From positions 393,501 to 457,500 of the forward strand of contig JACYXH010000182.1 in assembly GCA_026745465.1 (NCBI GenBank): a stretch of DNA of 64,000 bases, written 5' to 3'. The stretch is from Lota lota. Its lineage: Eukaryota > Chordata > Actinopteri > Gadiformes > Lotidae. Of the stretch, positions 1 to 10,410 are shown piece by piece. The first letter of the stretch is position 1. Each line of letters begins with the position of its first letter. A program made the translations under genes and the position numbers. The notes under the pieces were generated by a model. It was not told where the DNA came from and searched no databases. It worked only from the letters and a program-made list of their open reading frames with translations.

Positions 1-702
1 TGCAAGCTCTTCACCAGCTCTGACATCTTGCTGTGTACAGCGTCCATCTTGAACCTGTCCTTTATATCCATCGACCGCTATTATGCCGTGTGCCACCCTC
101 TGCTCTACCCCCGTAAGATAACAGATAACACCGCATTCATCATGATCCTGGTTACCTGGTGTGTCTCGGCCGTGGTCGGCTTCGGTATTATCTTCCTCGA
201 GCTGAATATATTAGGAATCGAGGAGTTCTTCTATAACAACATTGCATGTGAAGGAGGGTGCGTTTTGTTTCAGAGTGGGGTGTCCAGCACTGTGTCTTCC
301 ATTGTCGCCTTCTACATCCCCGGGGTCATCATGCTGTGCATCTACCTGAAGATCTACATAGTGGCCCGGAGACAAGTGCGTGTCATAGGCCTACAGAACA
401 CCAGCTCCTCCAAGGTGGACAAGCACCAGAGGAAAGCCACCAAAACGCTGGCCATCATCATGGGCGTGTTTCTGTCCTTCTGGGCGCCGTTTTTCATCTG
501 TAACATCATCGACCCCTACATCGGCTACTCCGTTCCGCCCATCCTGTTTGAAACACTCGTGTGGCTGGGGTATCTGAATTCCACAGTCAACCCGTTGGTT
601 AACGCCTTCTTCTACAGTTGGTTCAGGAAGGCATTTCAAATTATCGTTTCCGGTAGCATCTTTCGGTCAGACATGTCGGACACAAAACTGTTCGCAGAGT
701 GA
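1..702 (+). CDS. TAAR-like receptor, gene 1 (3' part of coding exon)
   Basis: Seven-transmembrane rhodopsin-class receptor of the trace amine-associated receptor (TAAR) family, expected at the ciliary membrane of olfactory neurons. The window starts at the codon for Cys3.25, so residues 95-327 are visible (TM3 to C-terminus). Visible marks are Asp3.32 (CKLFTSSD, the amine anchor), the DRY motif at the end of TM3, an ECL2 Cys pair, P5.50, the TM6 FWAPF motif, and the TAAR TM7 signature WLGYLNSTVNP. Oddity: the NPxxY tyrosine 7.53 is Asn here (NPLVN), unlike every other copy in the array, which may impair activation. Its 3' half is closest to gene 6 (shared DNTAF in TM4 and FFYNN in ECL2). The exact TAAR subfamily number is not assigned. 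The frame is open to the stop. Confidence 0.93.
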   Translation, partial: CKLFTSSDILLCTASILNLSFISIDRYYAVCHPLLYPRKITDNTAFIMILVTWCVSAVVGFGIIFLELNILGIEEFFYNNIACEGGCVLFQSGVSSTVSSIVAFYIPGVIMLCIYLKIYIVARRQVRVIGLQNTSSSKVDKHQRKATKTLAIIMGVFLSFWAPFFICNIIDPYIGYSVPPILFETLVWLGYLNSTVNPLVNAFFYSWFRKAFQIIVSGSIFRSDMSDTKLFAE

Positions 703-1767
703 CAGTGGTTTCATGTTGAAGCTTCCAAGAAGATTTGGGGCCATGAAAAGAAAGGCTTAGCTACTGATAGTTGGAAATTCTAATTGTGTTTTCCCCATTA
801 TAACTCTTAATTTATCATTTAAATTACTATAATACTTTACATGATACCCCAAAATTACAAAATACTGATTTTGATGGTGATAATTGTTATCCCGGTGGTA
901 TTATTGATCTCTGGCTCCGAAAGTCAGAACACATTGTTTTTAATCGACTACAAAAAGGGCCAGTGTGATTGAAAATGCATGTACAGTGGACCAAGCAATG
1001 TATATGTACTTTGAGTGCTTTGTCACAAAACATTTGAAAATGGAACGATACCACAAAATTAAGCAAAATGTATTTTAAGATGTACCACAAGCAGTGCAAA
1101 GACACAAATGCGCAAATAAGTCAAAATGCCTACTATGGAAGAACAGGAAACCATATAGTACACCCATATAATACAAGACATCCATACATTGTCCTTCATG
1201 ATAGTCCATGCCGATGACATATTTTGGGATATAATGTATGTCTTAGAAATACATATATTAAAGATGACAAAACTTTGAATTCAATACAAAAAGACCACAA
1301 CATCTTTTCATTATGTGCTCACAAAGTCACAAAAATAAAAAAGCAAAACTAACTCGTGAACTACAATTGATCACCATGTTTTAGACTATAATGAATGACA
1401 ACAGTTTTTTATCTGTGTGTGATGAAAATGTATATATTGTAAGACACTTCATGTTGGCAAAGCATTTAATTTAATGGAGCATCATCATGGGAAGACCCAT
1501 TGGCAGCATTTACCAAGCATCTTCAGAGAGATAATGAGTATACATTTTTGTTGTTGGGAAACTTTCATTTCTTTGGCTTTAACATTAAAGGATTTAGGTC
1601 TGATATTAACAAAACAAAGATGTTTGTGGAGGCTGTCATGGATTTGTTCAGGTCCACTCTCTTTAACCCCAGAACTCTCCAGAAAAGTGGAATCAATGAA
1701 TATTGGTGTTCTTCTAATACTTGAATAGATTCATGAAAAAACGGTGCCAAAAGGGTGTTAAAGGGGA
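703..1767. other. 3' flank of gene 1, conserved between units
   Basis: AT-rich sequence of about 1.07 kb without a credible reading frame. The same block follows genes 2, 3, 4 and 5 and includes the 3'UTR. Near 1471-1525 it contains the empty target site where a Rex1-like LINE sits in the copies after genes 2, 3 and 4. ATTAAA at 1258 and AATAAA-like words are possible poly(A) signals, but none is proven. Confidence 0.6.
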
Positions 1768-2924
1768 TTAATAATAATAAATAATAATTCATTTGAATTC
1801 AAGGTGCCTTTCATGACACCCAAGGTCGCCTCACAATTCCTAAAACAATCTAGAGATAAAAACAGTAAGAGCTTGCATAGCCAACATCATGATTAAAAGA
1901 ACATAAGGTGGGGAGACACAGGTAGTAGGGGGGATGAGAACAGTAGCACAATGGGCATACAAAGGGAAACGCACAGTAGAGGGGACATTACAGTGAGTAG
2001 GCCAGTTTGAACAGATGTGTTTTGAGGCGGGGTTAGAATGTTGTTCTGGTGTCAGACTGTCGAATGTTCGGTGGCAGGGAGTTCCAAAGCCTGGGAGCAG
2101 TGTAGCTGAAGGCCCTAGCACCCATGGTGCTGAGGCGTGAGGTTGGGATGGAGAGTAGACCAGCTGAGGATTAGCAAAGGGAGCAGCAGGGGCTGTGCTC
2201 CTGAAGGAGGTTGGAAAGATAAATGGGGGCTAGGTTCTGCAGGGCTTTGTAGGTGAACAGAAGGTTTTTTAAGTCAATCCAGTGATGGACAGGGAGTCAG
2301 TGTAGTTGGATGAGAATGGGGTTGAGGTGGTCGGATGATTTGGTGCGGGTAATGATCCGGAAACCCGAATTGTGACGAATTCATGGACCAATGTGTTGAG
2401 TTGAGTGATGGATTGAGACAGGGATGGGCGAAGTCTGGAAATGTTGCATAGGTGTAAGAATGCAGTCCGGGTGATGTTTTTGGGGTGAGGTGCAAAGGAA
2501 AGGGTGTTGTCCAGAGTGACACCGAGGCTCTTGACTTGGCTGGAGACGGGTATAGGGAAGCCATCGATGAGGATGTTAGGGGTTCTGGTGTTTTGGGCTT
2601 TGGAGAAAGTGGCTTTGGAGCCAAGTAGCAGGGCATCAGGTTTGCTGCCATTGAGCTTCCAAGGGGTCCTGCTCATCCAGCTCCTTATATTCAGGAGGTA
2701 GGTGGCGAGGGAGGAGGGAGGAAAGGCAGTGTTGGGATTAGAAGAGATGTAGACCTGTGTTCATCAGCGTAGCAGTGAAAGTGGACTTCATAGTGACGGA
2801 GGATTGTGCACATGGGAAGGAGGTAAATTATGAATAGGGATGGACCCATCTCTGACCCCTGGGGGACACCCAGTGGAACAGCAGAACACCTTGTCCTTTG
2901 GTTCCTCAGTTGGACAAACAGTTG

Positions 2925-3371
2925 TCAGTCAGTGAGGTATGAGGAGAACCATGATAGTGCAACAACAGTGATCCCAATGTCAACCAGACGATCCAGGAGT
3001 AGTGGGTGGGAGATGGTGTCGAAGGCAGCAGTGAGGTCAAGGAGGATAAGGATGGTGAGCAAGCCAGAGTCAGATGCACGGAGGAGGTCATTGGTGATTT
3101 TAACCAAGGCTGTTTCAGTACTGTGCTTTGGGCTGAAACCAGATTGGAAGGGTTCGTGGAGGTTGTTTACTTCGAGGTAGGACTGAAGTTGAGCGGCAAC
3201 CACCCTCTCAAAAGTTTTGGAAATTAAGGGAAGGTTGGAGATGAGCCTGTAGTTAATCAGGTCAGCTGGGTCAGCACCATGTTTTTTGAGGGTGGGTGTA
3301 ATTGTAGACGTTTTGAGAGTGGGTGGTACAGTTCCAGAGGTGAGGGAGGAGTTAATTACGTTTGTGATCAT
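2925..3371 (-). pseudogene. L2-like LINE reverse transcriptase fragment, copy A
   Basis: A 148-codon fragment covering RT fingers and palm up to the first catalytic Asp region. It reads [20 protein letters not shown], then QSGFSPKHSTET and LDLTAAFDTISH. It is interrupted after the SWFSSYLTD block. The remainder of the RT, including a damaged YADD-like stretch near 2745-2770, follows to the left in broken frames. It is non-functional by its stops. Confidence 0.75.
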
Positions 3372-3560
3372 GGGAAAAATGGATGGCAGTCAGGCTTTGA
3401 CAAGGGTAGTTGGGAGGGGATCAAGCTGACAGTTAGTGGATTTGGCTTTAAGGATGAACTTAGAGATGGTGTCTTCCGTTGCTGGGGTGAAGTTGGAGAA
3501 GGAGCTGGTGGGAGTTTGGCCCACGGTAACCATCCAAGGTGGATCCCCTAGGGAGGTGCC

Positions 3561-5411
3561 TTACAAGGCCAGCTGTAGGTGGATGGTGTGGATTTTGGTG
3601 TCAAAGAATTGCAGAAAGGCAGTGCGGTGATCAGTGGAGATATTTAGGGGGAGGGTTCTGGCGAGCTGAAATAGGTGACCGACTGTCGAGGAGAGAGCTC
3701 GGGTGTTACCTTTGCCAGCGCTGATGAGGTTGGAATAGTAGGAGGATTTGGCAGTGAAAAGGTAGAAGTATTGGTTTAGGTGTTCAACGTAGATTGGATG
3801 TGCACTGAGTCCAGTCTTTCTGCATGGCCACTTCAGTCGACTGCCAGTGGTTTTAAGCTGGCGGAGGTCAGCAGTGTACCTGGGAGCGGTGTGGGCGAAG
3901 GAGACTGTGCGGGTTCTTAGAGGAGCCAGGGCGTCGATGAAAGAGGAGAGACAGTCATTGTAGTAACTCACCAAGTCAGCAGGGGAGGATGATGGGGGAG
4001 GGCTGGGGTAGGGGTTAACGAGAGCAATGAGCTCTGTGGGGTTGATGTGCTTAATATTTCTAAAGGAGATGGTCCGTTGCTCTTTCACTTTGGGTAAGGG
4101 GGCATATACCACCAAGAACACAACTTTTTGGTCCGAGATAGGGAACTCAGCATCAGCGAGGTTACAGGGAGTGATACCAGTGCAGCAGATTAGGTGTAGT
4201 ATTTGACCTTTGTTCTGCGATTGGAAATGTACATGTTGCGTAATACCAAGACAGTCAAGGAGTGATGTGAAATCTTTGGTAAAGACACTGGAAGGGTCAT
4301 GAATGTGGATGTTAAAGTCACCCAGAAGTTTAACAGTAGGGGACATTGAATATACAGATGTTAGTAAAGAGGAAAATTCAGTGAGAAAGACATCAGAGGG
4401 CTTTGGAGGTCTGTAGATGGTAACATTAATGGTGGGTTTAGAACCTATGAGTTTTACAGCTAAGCATTCAAAAGCTGAGTGATGGGGGACAGTGACAGCA
4501 ATAACACTGATGCCCTCATGATGGAGCAGAGTGAGACCGCCCCCCCCCCCCCCCCCTCCCCCCCCCCCACTCCTGTTAGCACGGGGTTTACTAATATAGG
4601 CAAAGCCCGGTGGGACTGCTTCGTTATGCTGGGAGAAGTAATCTGGCTGCTGCCAGGTCTCGGTGAAGCACAAAAAGTAAAGCTTCTGGTCCATAAGAAG
4701 CTCATAAACCAGCAGGGCCTTACTAGTAAGACATCTTAAGTTAAAAAGTTGTAAACAATCAAGTGGCGCATAGGGGGTGGCCTTGACCAGGGGGGTTAAA
4801 ACACTGGAATCTTGATCGTTTGACAATGTTATGATGGGCAAGCAGAGCTGGAGGGGTCCTAAAGTCGGGCTCGGAGAGACAGCAGCTCCGCCGTGGAATA
4901 TTTCAGCGGCAACCAGGCACATGCAACAATGAAACACATGATGGCGAGAAGATCCAAAAAGCGTAATGAAGCAGCTTGATGTTCTGAATAAGGATGAGGA
5001 TGCTACAAGTCCAGCTTGGCCGAGGCGTAGGAGTAGGCTAGAGGTTATTAGCTGTAGCCACGAAGCTATTATCAGGGCAGGGAGACCCGACACACGCCAC
5101 AGAGCCAAACGACAGGTTACCCGGCAGGCAGAAACCGTAGAGAATAGCAGCAAACAGCCCCAATCAGGTGTGCGTAGCGAGAGCGAGACACACCAGACCA
5201 GAGTATCCAGCCACAAAGGGCACAGAGGAGACCCGAAGGTCCCATACAGGTGAGACTTTACCGACGAGGTTAGGGCCAGGGCACCGAGTGTCAACACAGT
5301 AGCGCTGACCACACATAGAGACAACCAGACTGTAGGACTACTATTTCGGCGTTGCAGACTGCTAAGTAGTGTAGAACAGTGTAAAGCAGCTGGATTAAAG
5401 ATATTGGACAA
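3561..5411 (-). pseudogene. L2-like LINE ORF with endonuclease domain (616 codons)
   Basis: Longest open stretch of any L2 copy here. Residues about 1-210 are Leu/Ser-rich with no recognised domain. From about 215 an exo/endo-nuclease fold begins (CFTETW with the catalytic-type Glu, later LLGDFNIHIHD and the SDQKVVF block equivalent to the usual SDH). A glycine run encoded by the poly-C tract at 4541-4569 joins the two parts. In this copy the tract keeps the frame; in copies B, C and D it shifts it. The ORF ends at an in-frame TAA directly before the RT region, which continues in the same frame. Confidence 0.75.
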
Positions 5412-5500
5412 ATAAAAAAGAAAGAATAATAATAATAAAAAGATATCACGGTGCAGGCATGGCAGCAGTTTTCCAGCGGTCCCTCCCCCCCAGGGGTGAG

Positions 5501-5722
5501 GTCCATATGTCTCTCTTCCTCAACACATCTTACCCTCAACATTGTCCATGTTGCCATTCAGGGCCCTTAGAGATTGTTATTGCATGTGGCCACAGAGTCC
5601 AGGGAAATGGCCCAGTCAGAGCAGTGGCTGACTGTTTTGACCATGTTGTCATGTTGACATGACAACATATATAAAGCACATCCTGCTAGTAGCCACTGAG
5701 TTTACCTCTCCAGCTGACTGAG
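5501..5722 (+). promoter_or_regulatory. TAAR promoter and non-coding exon 1 (gene 2)
   Basis: Block conserved upstream of every complete TAAR copy. It contains TCCAGGGAAATGG (half resembling an Olf1/EBF site; inference), an inverted repeat CAGTCAG/CTGACTG at 5613-5634, a perfect 9-bp inverted repeat GTTGTCATG/CATGACAAC at 5645-5666, and TATATAAA at 5668-5675. A start site about 30 nt downstream would give an exon of about 25 nt ending at 5722, followed by the donor GTAAGC. The upstream limit coincides with the 5' end of the minus-strand L2. Confidence 0.75.
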
Positions 5723-7155
5723 GTAAGCCCCACATAATGCTTTATCACACTTTAAACTATTTGCTCTCCAAGTTAAATTGAATACATAAGAGTAATGGAA
5801 ATGGTTATTAAATAATATATGTCTATCTTTACTAAATATTTGGGGAAGTTCCTTAAATCTGACGAGTTCTAGGTAATGTATTGATATTATTTGTGTGTAA
5901 CATCTTTATTTATTTTTTACCAGTTTAATTATTTTTGTATTAAGAAGAACCCTATTTAATCGGATTTTCTTTTCAGAAGTATATTTGAATGGAAGTCCTG
6001 CTAAAAAAATCATATTACTGGCAATTAAAAAAATGCAGGGACTGTAAAGACAGTGGATAGGATAAGCAGAGACAAGTCAGTTATTCTATGGTTTAACAAA
6101 CAGCAACAGAAATACAGTTCATTAAACTCATTAATTGTTCATAATCAATGATCATTATAATACTTTTTTTATTCCTCAGTCAGAGAGCAAAAAAGTCATC
6201 CAACAATCCTTAAATATAAACAACTACAACATAAATATAGTTAACTAAGCTCTTATGTAGTGATCTTGTAGTTGTTTATGAATAAGGATTGTGGCATGGC
6301 TTTCTTTACTCTCTGAATGAGGAATATTTAGCAACTCAAGTAAGCACCTATGTTGGGTTTGAACAGCCGGAAAATTGCTTGTTGTCGTGACAACATTACA
6401 ATACGATGTTCCAGGTATTATGAACAGTAAATCCTTGGTGTCATTTTTCATTGTAATTTATCACTGAACAATGGCAAAAACAAATACATTGTATTATTTC
6501 TTATAGTATATATGGTTAAGTCTATGAAAGCTTTTCCTAGTAAAATTCTTGAAGAGTGTTCATTGTACACAATGATTGCATCACAGAATGGATGGGCTAC
6601 GAAGAGATCCTGCTGTACCACATTTTGACTCATCAACATGATTCATCATTTAACAAGAGTGCCATAAGGTGGAAATGATGCAAGCTTAGGTGTAGGCCTG
6701 CATTTAGCAACATTAGATTGTATTGTCTATTGTAAACGCTGGCAAAGTTGTCAAATCTTCCATTGATTATGATGGCAGACGAAATAACACAACTCTCATA
6801 ATATCATTATTAAATGCACTATCATCATCTGAATTGTATACCGGTTCTATGACACATGATGTTTCTGCATTCGATTCAAATGTCTCATGTATGTTTTGAC
6901 TCAGATCCTTTGCATATGGGTGCCCAAACCCCTCAATCCTCCCCCCGCTATGTTTGTACATCAACAATGTAATAATGTCTCTTTCAGGTAGCGGAAAGAA
7001 TGACCCCATTTACTAAAACCCTGTCTCTCCCCCACCCTTCCCTTCCCTTCCCTCCCTCCCTCCCTCCCTCCCTCCCTCCCTCCCTCCCTCCCTCCCTCCC
7101 TCCCTCCCTCCCTCCCTCCCTCCCTCCCTACCTCCCTCCCTCCCTTCCTTCGCAG
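5723..7155 (+). other. 5'UTR intron of gene 2
   Basis: Intron of 1,433 bp from GTAAGC to CGCAG. It is AT-rich and nearly identical over 5720-7020 to the gene 6 intron rather than to those of genes 3-5. It holds a conserved block after a strong acceptor-like TTTTCTTTTCAG near 5963-5975, which could mark an alternative non-coding exon. Its 3' end is a long pure-pyrimidine repeat. Confidence 0.65.
7021..7150 (+). repeat. (CCCT)n microsatellite forming the polypyrimidine tract of gene 2
   Basis: About 110-130 nt of almost pure C/T, mostly CCCT/CCTT units, running directly into the CGCAG acceptor at 7151-7155. Other TAAR copies have only short C/T-rich stretches at this place. Its length is likely to vary between alleles and to be uncertain in assemblies. 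Confidence 0.9.
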
Positions 7156-7159
7156 GTCG

Positions 7160-8143
7160 ATGGAGCCTGAGTTTTGCTACGGGAATGGCTCGTGTGTGAG
7201 GACGGTCTACCCCGTCGCTGTCCGCGTCATCCTCTACTTGTGCCTGGGGTCTGCGGTGGTCCTCACGGTGCTGGGTAACCTCTTGGTGATCGTGGCCATT
7301 TCTCACTTCAAGCAACTCCACACGCCCACCAACTACCTGACCCTCTCCCTGGCCATAACCGACCTCCTACTGGGGGTGCTGGTCATGTTCCCCGGCATGA
7401 TTCGCGCCGTTGAGACCTGCTGGTACTTCGGGGAGAAGTTCTGCAAGCTCTTCATCAGCTCTGACATCTTGCTGTGTACAGCGTCCATCTTGAACCTGTC
7501 CTTTATATCCATCGACCGCTATTATGCCGTGTGCCACCCTCTGCTCTACCCCCGTAAGATAACGGTTCACACAGCAGTCATCATGATCCTGGTTACCTGG
7601 TCTGTCTCGGCTGTTGTAGGCTTCGGGATGATCTTCATCAAGCTGAATATATTAGGAATCGAGGAGTTCTATAATATTAATGTGGCGTGTGAAGGAGGGT
7701 GCTTTATGTTTCAGAGTGTGATGTCCAGCACCGTGTCATCCATGATCTCCTTCTACATCCCCGGGGTCAACATGCTGGGCATCTACCTGAAGATCTACAT
7801 GGTGGCCCGGAGACAAGTGCGCATCATAGGCCTACAGAACACCAGCTCCTCCAAGGTGGACAAGCACCAGAGGAAAGCCACCAAAACGCTGGCCATCATC
7901 ATGGGAGTGTTTCTGTCCTTCTGGGCGCCGTTTTTTATCCTTAACAACATCGACCCCTTCATCGGCTACTCCGTTCCACCTGCCTTGTTCGCCACACTCG
8001 GGTGGCTGGGGTATCTGAATTCTACCGTCAACCCGCTGGTGTATGCCTTCTTCTACAGTTGGTTCAGGAAGGCATTTCAAATTATCATTTGTGGTAACAT
8101 CTTTCGGTCTGACATGTCGGACACTAAATTGTTCTTAGAGTGA
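7160..8143 (+). CDS. TAAR-like receptor, gene 2
   Basis: Complete 327-residue TAAR-like olfactory GPCR in one coding exon. The start MEPEFCYGNGSC is shared by all copies and lies 4 nt after the CGCAG acceptor. N9-G-S is an N-glycosylation sequon. Landmarks are N1.50 (residue 40), D2.50 (68), C3.25 (95), Asp3.32 (102, CKLFISSD), DRY (119-121), W4.50 (147), P5.50 (about 201), W6.48 (255), and the TAAR TM7 motif WLGYLNSTVNPLVY. Asp3.32 and Tyr7.43 are kept, so classical amine binding is plausible. Odd points are W-S instead of W-C in TM4 and a divergent ECL2 (FYNINVAC). The N-terminal half resembles gene 6. Family assignment is firm; the subfamily number and ligand are unknown. Confidence 0.95.
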   Translation: MEPEFCYGNGSCVRTVYPVAVRVILYLCLGSAVVLTVLGNLLVIVAISHFKQLHTPTNYLTLSLAITDLLLGVLVMFPGMIRAVETCWYFGEKFCKLFISSDILLCTASILNLSFISIDRYYAVCHPLLYPRKITVHTAVIMILVTWSVSAVVGFGMIFIKLNILGIEEFYNINVACEGGCFMFQSVMSSTVSSMISFYIPGVNMLGIYLKIYMVARRQVRIIGLQNTSSSKVDKHQRKATKTLAIIMGVFLSFWAPFFILNNIDPFIGYSVPPALFATLGWLGYLNSTVNPLVYAFFYSWFRKAFQIIICGNIFRSDMSDTKLFLE

Positions 8144-8958
8144 CAGTACTTTCATGTTGAAGCTTCCAAGAAGATGTGGGGCCTTGAAATGAAAGGCTTA
8201 GCTACTGATAGTTGGAAATTCAAAATTGTGTTTTCCCCATTATAACTGTTAATTAATCATTTAAATTACTATAATATTCTACATGATACCCCAAATTGAC
8301 AAAATACTGATTTTAATGGTGATAATTGTTATCCCGGTGGTACTATTGATCTCTGGCTCCGAAAGTCAGAACACATTGTTTTTAATCGACTACGAAAATG
8401 GCCAGTGTAATTGAAAATCCATGTACTGTGGACCAAGCAATGTATATGTACTTTGTGTGCTTTGCCACAAAACATTTGAAAATGGAATGCTAACACAAAT
8501 TTAAGCAAAATGTATTGTAAGATGTACCACAAGCTCTGCAAAGACACAAATGTGCAAATAAGTCAAAATGCCTACTATGGAAGAACAGGAAACCATATAA
8601 TACACCCATATAATACAAGACATCCATACATTGTCATTCATGATAATAAGTCCATGCCGATGACATATTTTTGGGATATAATGTATGTCTTAGAAATACA
8701 TATATTAAAGATGACAAAACTTTGAATTCAATTAAAAATACCTCACCAAATTTGACCCGTTTTGTTATTTTTTGTGATGTGATCACAAATACAGTATGTC
8801 ACAAAAATAAAAAAAAGCAAAACAAACTCATGAACTACAATTGATCAACATGTTTTAGACTTTAATGAATAACAAAGGATTTTAATGTGTGTGTGATGAA
8901 AAAATACATATTGTAAGACACTTCATGTTGGCAAAGCATTTAATTTAATGGAGCATCA
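8144..8958. other. 3' flank of gene 2
   Basis: AT-rich 3'UTR and flank homologous to the block after gene 1. There is no protein-coding signal. ATTAAAG at about 8703 and nearby A-rich words could end the transcript. It stops at the insertion point of the Rex1-like LINE (GAGCATCAT). Confidence 0.55.
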
Positions 8959-9475
8959 TTGAATCAGAATCAGAATCAGAGTTGCTTTTATTACATCTTA
9001 ACATACAAGTACGCAAGAGTAAAATTCTTAGGCTTGGATCCTGTCATATAGCAGCATCAATACAAGATTAATAACAAAGTATGTAATAATAAATAATAAT
9101 AATAATAAGTAGCAACATCAATACAACAATGTGTTCAAGTGGTAGTGATACCAGCCACGGTGGTTGTGCAGAAAAATAAATACGTAATTAATAAAATGCT
9201 GAACAAAATACAGACTATAATGCAGATAATCAAATTGGTTGTTGTAGTGTGTGTGGGGTTGGCTTGGGGGTAATGGATTTTTCCAGGAGCCTGGCTGCTT
9301 GGGGGAAAAAACTGTTCGTCATCCTCTGGTTTTTGGCCCTGAGGCTTCGGTACCGCTTCCCCGACGGCAGTAGCTCAAACAGTTTCTGATTGGGGTGGCT
9401 GGTGTCCCTAATGATTCTGACGGCCTTCTTGACACACCGGGCCTTATAGGTGTCCTGGATGGAGGGAAGCTCACA

Positions 9476-9886
9476 TCAGCTGATCCTTTCAGCTGTCCGC
9501 ACTACCCTTTGCAACGTTTTGTGGCTTTGGGCAGTGCAGTTCCCGTACCAGGCAGTGATGAATCCCGTCAAGATGCTCTCCGTTGTGCCTCTGAAGAAGG
9601 CCCCCAGGATCTTGGGCCCCAAGCCGAACTTTTTCAGCTGCCTAAGGTGAAATAGGCGACATTGTGCTTTTTTCACGACCTGGTTGGTGTGCTCGTCCCA
9701 GGTGAGGTTGTTGGTGATGTGGACCCCCAGGAACTTGATGCTGTTTACCCTCTCCACAGCAGACCCATTGATGGTGATGGGGTTATGTACCTGTCTCTTC
9801 CTCCTGAAGTCCACCACCAGCTCCTTGGTCTTGTCGGCATTGAGAGCGAGGTTGTTGTCTTGGCTGTACTGAGCCAGGCGGTCCAA
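9476..9886 (-). pseudogene. Rex1-like RT C-terminal fragment, copy B
   Basis: 136 codons downstream of the FADD box, containing NADKTKELVVDFRRKRQ, FLGVHITNNLTW and FFRGTTESILT, typical of the RT thumb and connection region of CR1-superfamily LINEs. Further C-terminal sequence follows to about 9240 in broken frames. Confidence 0.7.
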
Positions 9887-10366
9887 TTAATTCCTATAGG
9901 CCGCCTCGTCGCCGTCGGTGATCAAGCAGATCACTGTCGTGTCATCGGCAAATTTGATCACCGTGTTGGAGCTGTGTGTGGCCACGCAGTGATGGGTGTA
10001 CAGGGAGTAGAGGAGGGGGCTTAGAACAGAGCCCTGGGGGCCTCCTGTGCTGATGGTCAGGGGGCCGGAGATCTTAGAACCCATCTTCACCACCTGTTTC
10101 CGATCTGACAGGAAGCTAAGGATCCAGTCGCATAGGCCAGGGTCGATGCCTAGGTCCCTGAGCTTGCAGTGAAGTCTAGAGCGGACTATGGTGTTGAATG
10201 CTGAGCTATAGTCCACGAACAGCATCCTTACATAGGAGTTCCTCTTGTCAAGGTGGGTGAGGGCTGAGTGGAGTGCTGTGGCAATGGCGGCGTCCGTCGA
10301 TCTGTTATTCCTGTAGGCAAATTGTTGAGGGTCCAGGGTGGGTGGCTGCATTCTGCAGATCAGCAC
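9887..10366 (-). pseudogene. Rex1-like reverse transcriptase core fragment, copy B
   Basis: 159 codons of RT palm. YSSAFNT carries the first catalytic Asp, then GGPQGSVLSPLLYSLYTHHC and the FADDTT box. It ends at the TAA shared with the other Rex1 copies in this window. 5' truncation removed the endonuclease. Confidence 0.75.
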
Positions 10367-10410
10367 CTTGATAAGCTTCTCAAAGCATTTACAGCATTGG
10401 CATTGAATAC

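Larger units (their letters stand above)
1768..5500 (-). mobile_element. L2-like (CR1/L2 clade) LINE, copy A
   Basis: Non-LTR retrotransposon on the minus strand; its 3' end, with an AT-rich simple tail, is at the left. From 5' to 3' it holds an N-terminal hydrophobic region, an apurinic-type endonuclease (LLGDFNIHIHDP), a reverse transcriptase with the L2-type LDLTAAFDTISHPLLLDRL block, and a decayed C-terminal domain and 3'UTR. Its 5' end abuts the gene 2 promoter. It is broken: an in-frame TAA separates endonuclease and RT, a second stop lies upstream of the RT core, and the YADD box is damaged. The endonuclease-to-RT TAA is also present in copies C, D and E. Clade assignment is by motif resemblance only. 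Confidence 0.85.
8959..10400 (-). mobile_element. Rex1/Babar-like LINE, 5'-truncated, copy B
   Basis: Minus-strand non-LTR element about 1.44 kb long whose 3' end is the (GAATCA)n tail at 8960-8980, a hallmark of fish Rex1-type elements. It encodes the RT from QQFAYRNNRSTDAAI through YVRMLFVDYSSAFNT and the FADDTTV catalytic box (9887-10366), then the C-terminal part with LGVHITNNLTWDEH (9476-9886). A TAA separates the two parts in the same position as in copies C and D. At its 5' side it joins directly to the middle of an L2 copy, so a deletion removed the L2 3' half. Confidence 0.8.

Noticed and set aside
2830-3724. Plus-strand frames inside the L2 copies (also 18497-19391, 33366-34260, 40963-41718)
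   Set aside because: They are complements of the LINE coding sequence and have no domain resemblance. The minus-strand reading gives clear endonuclease and RT motifs.
8960-8980. (GAATCA)n repeats as a CRISPR-like or satellite array
   Set aside because: They are short 3' tails of Rex1-type LINEs without spacers, and they occur only at LINE ends.
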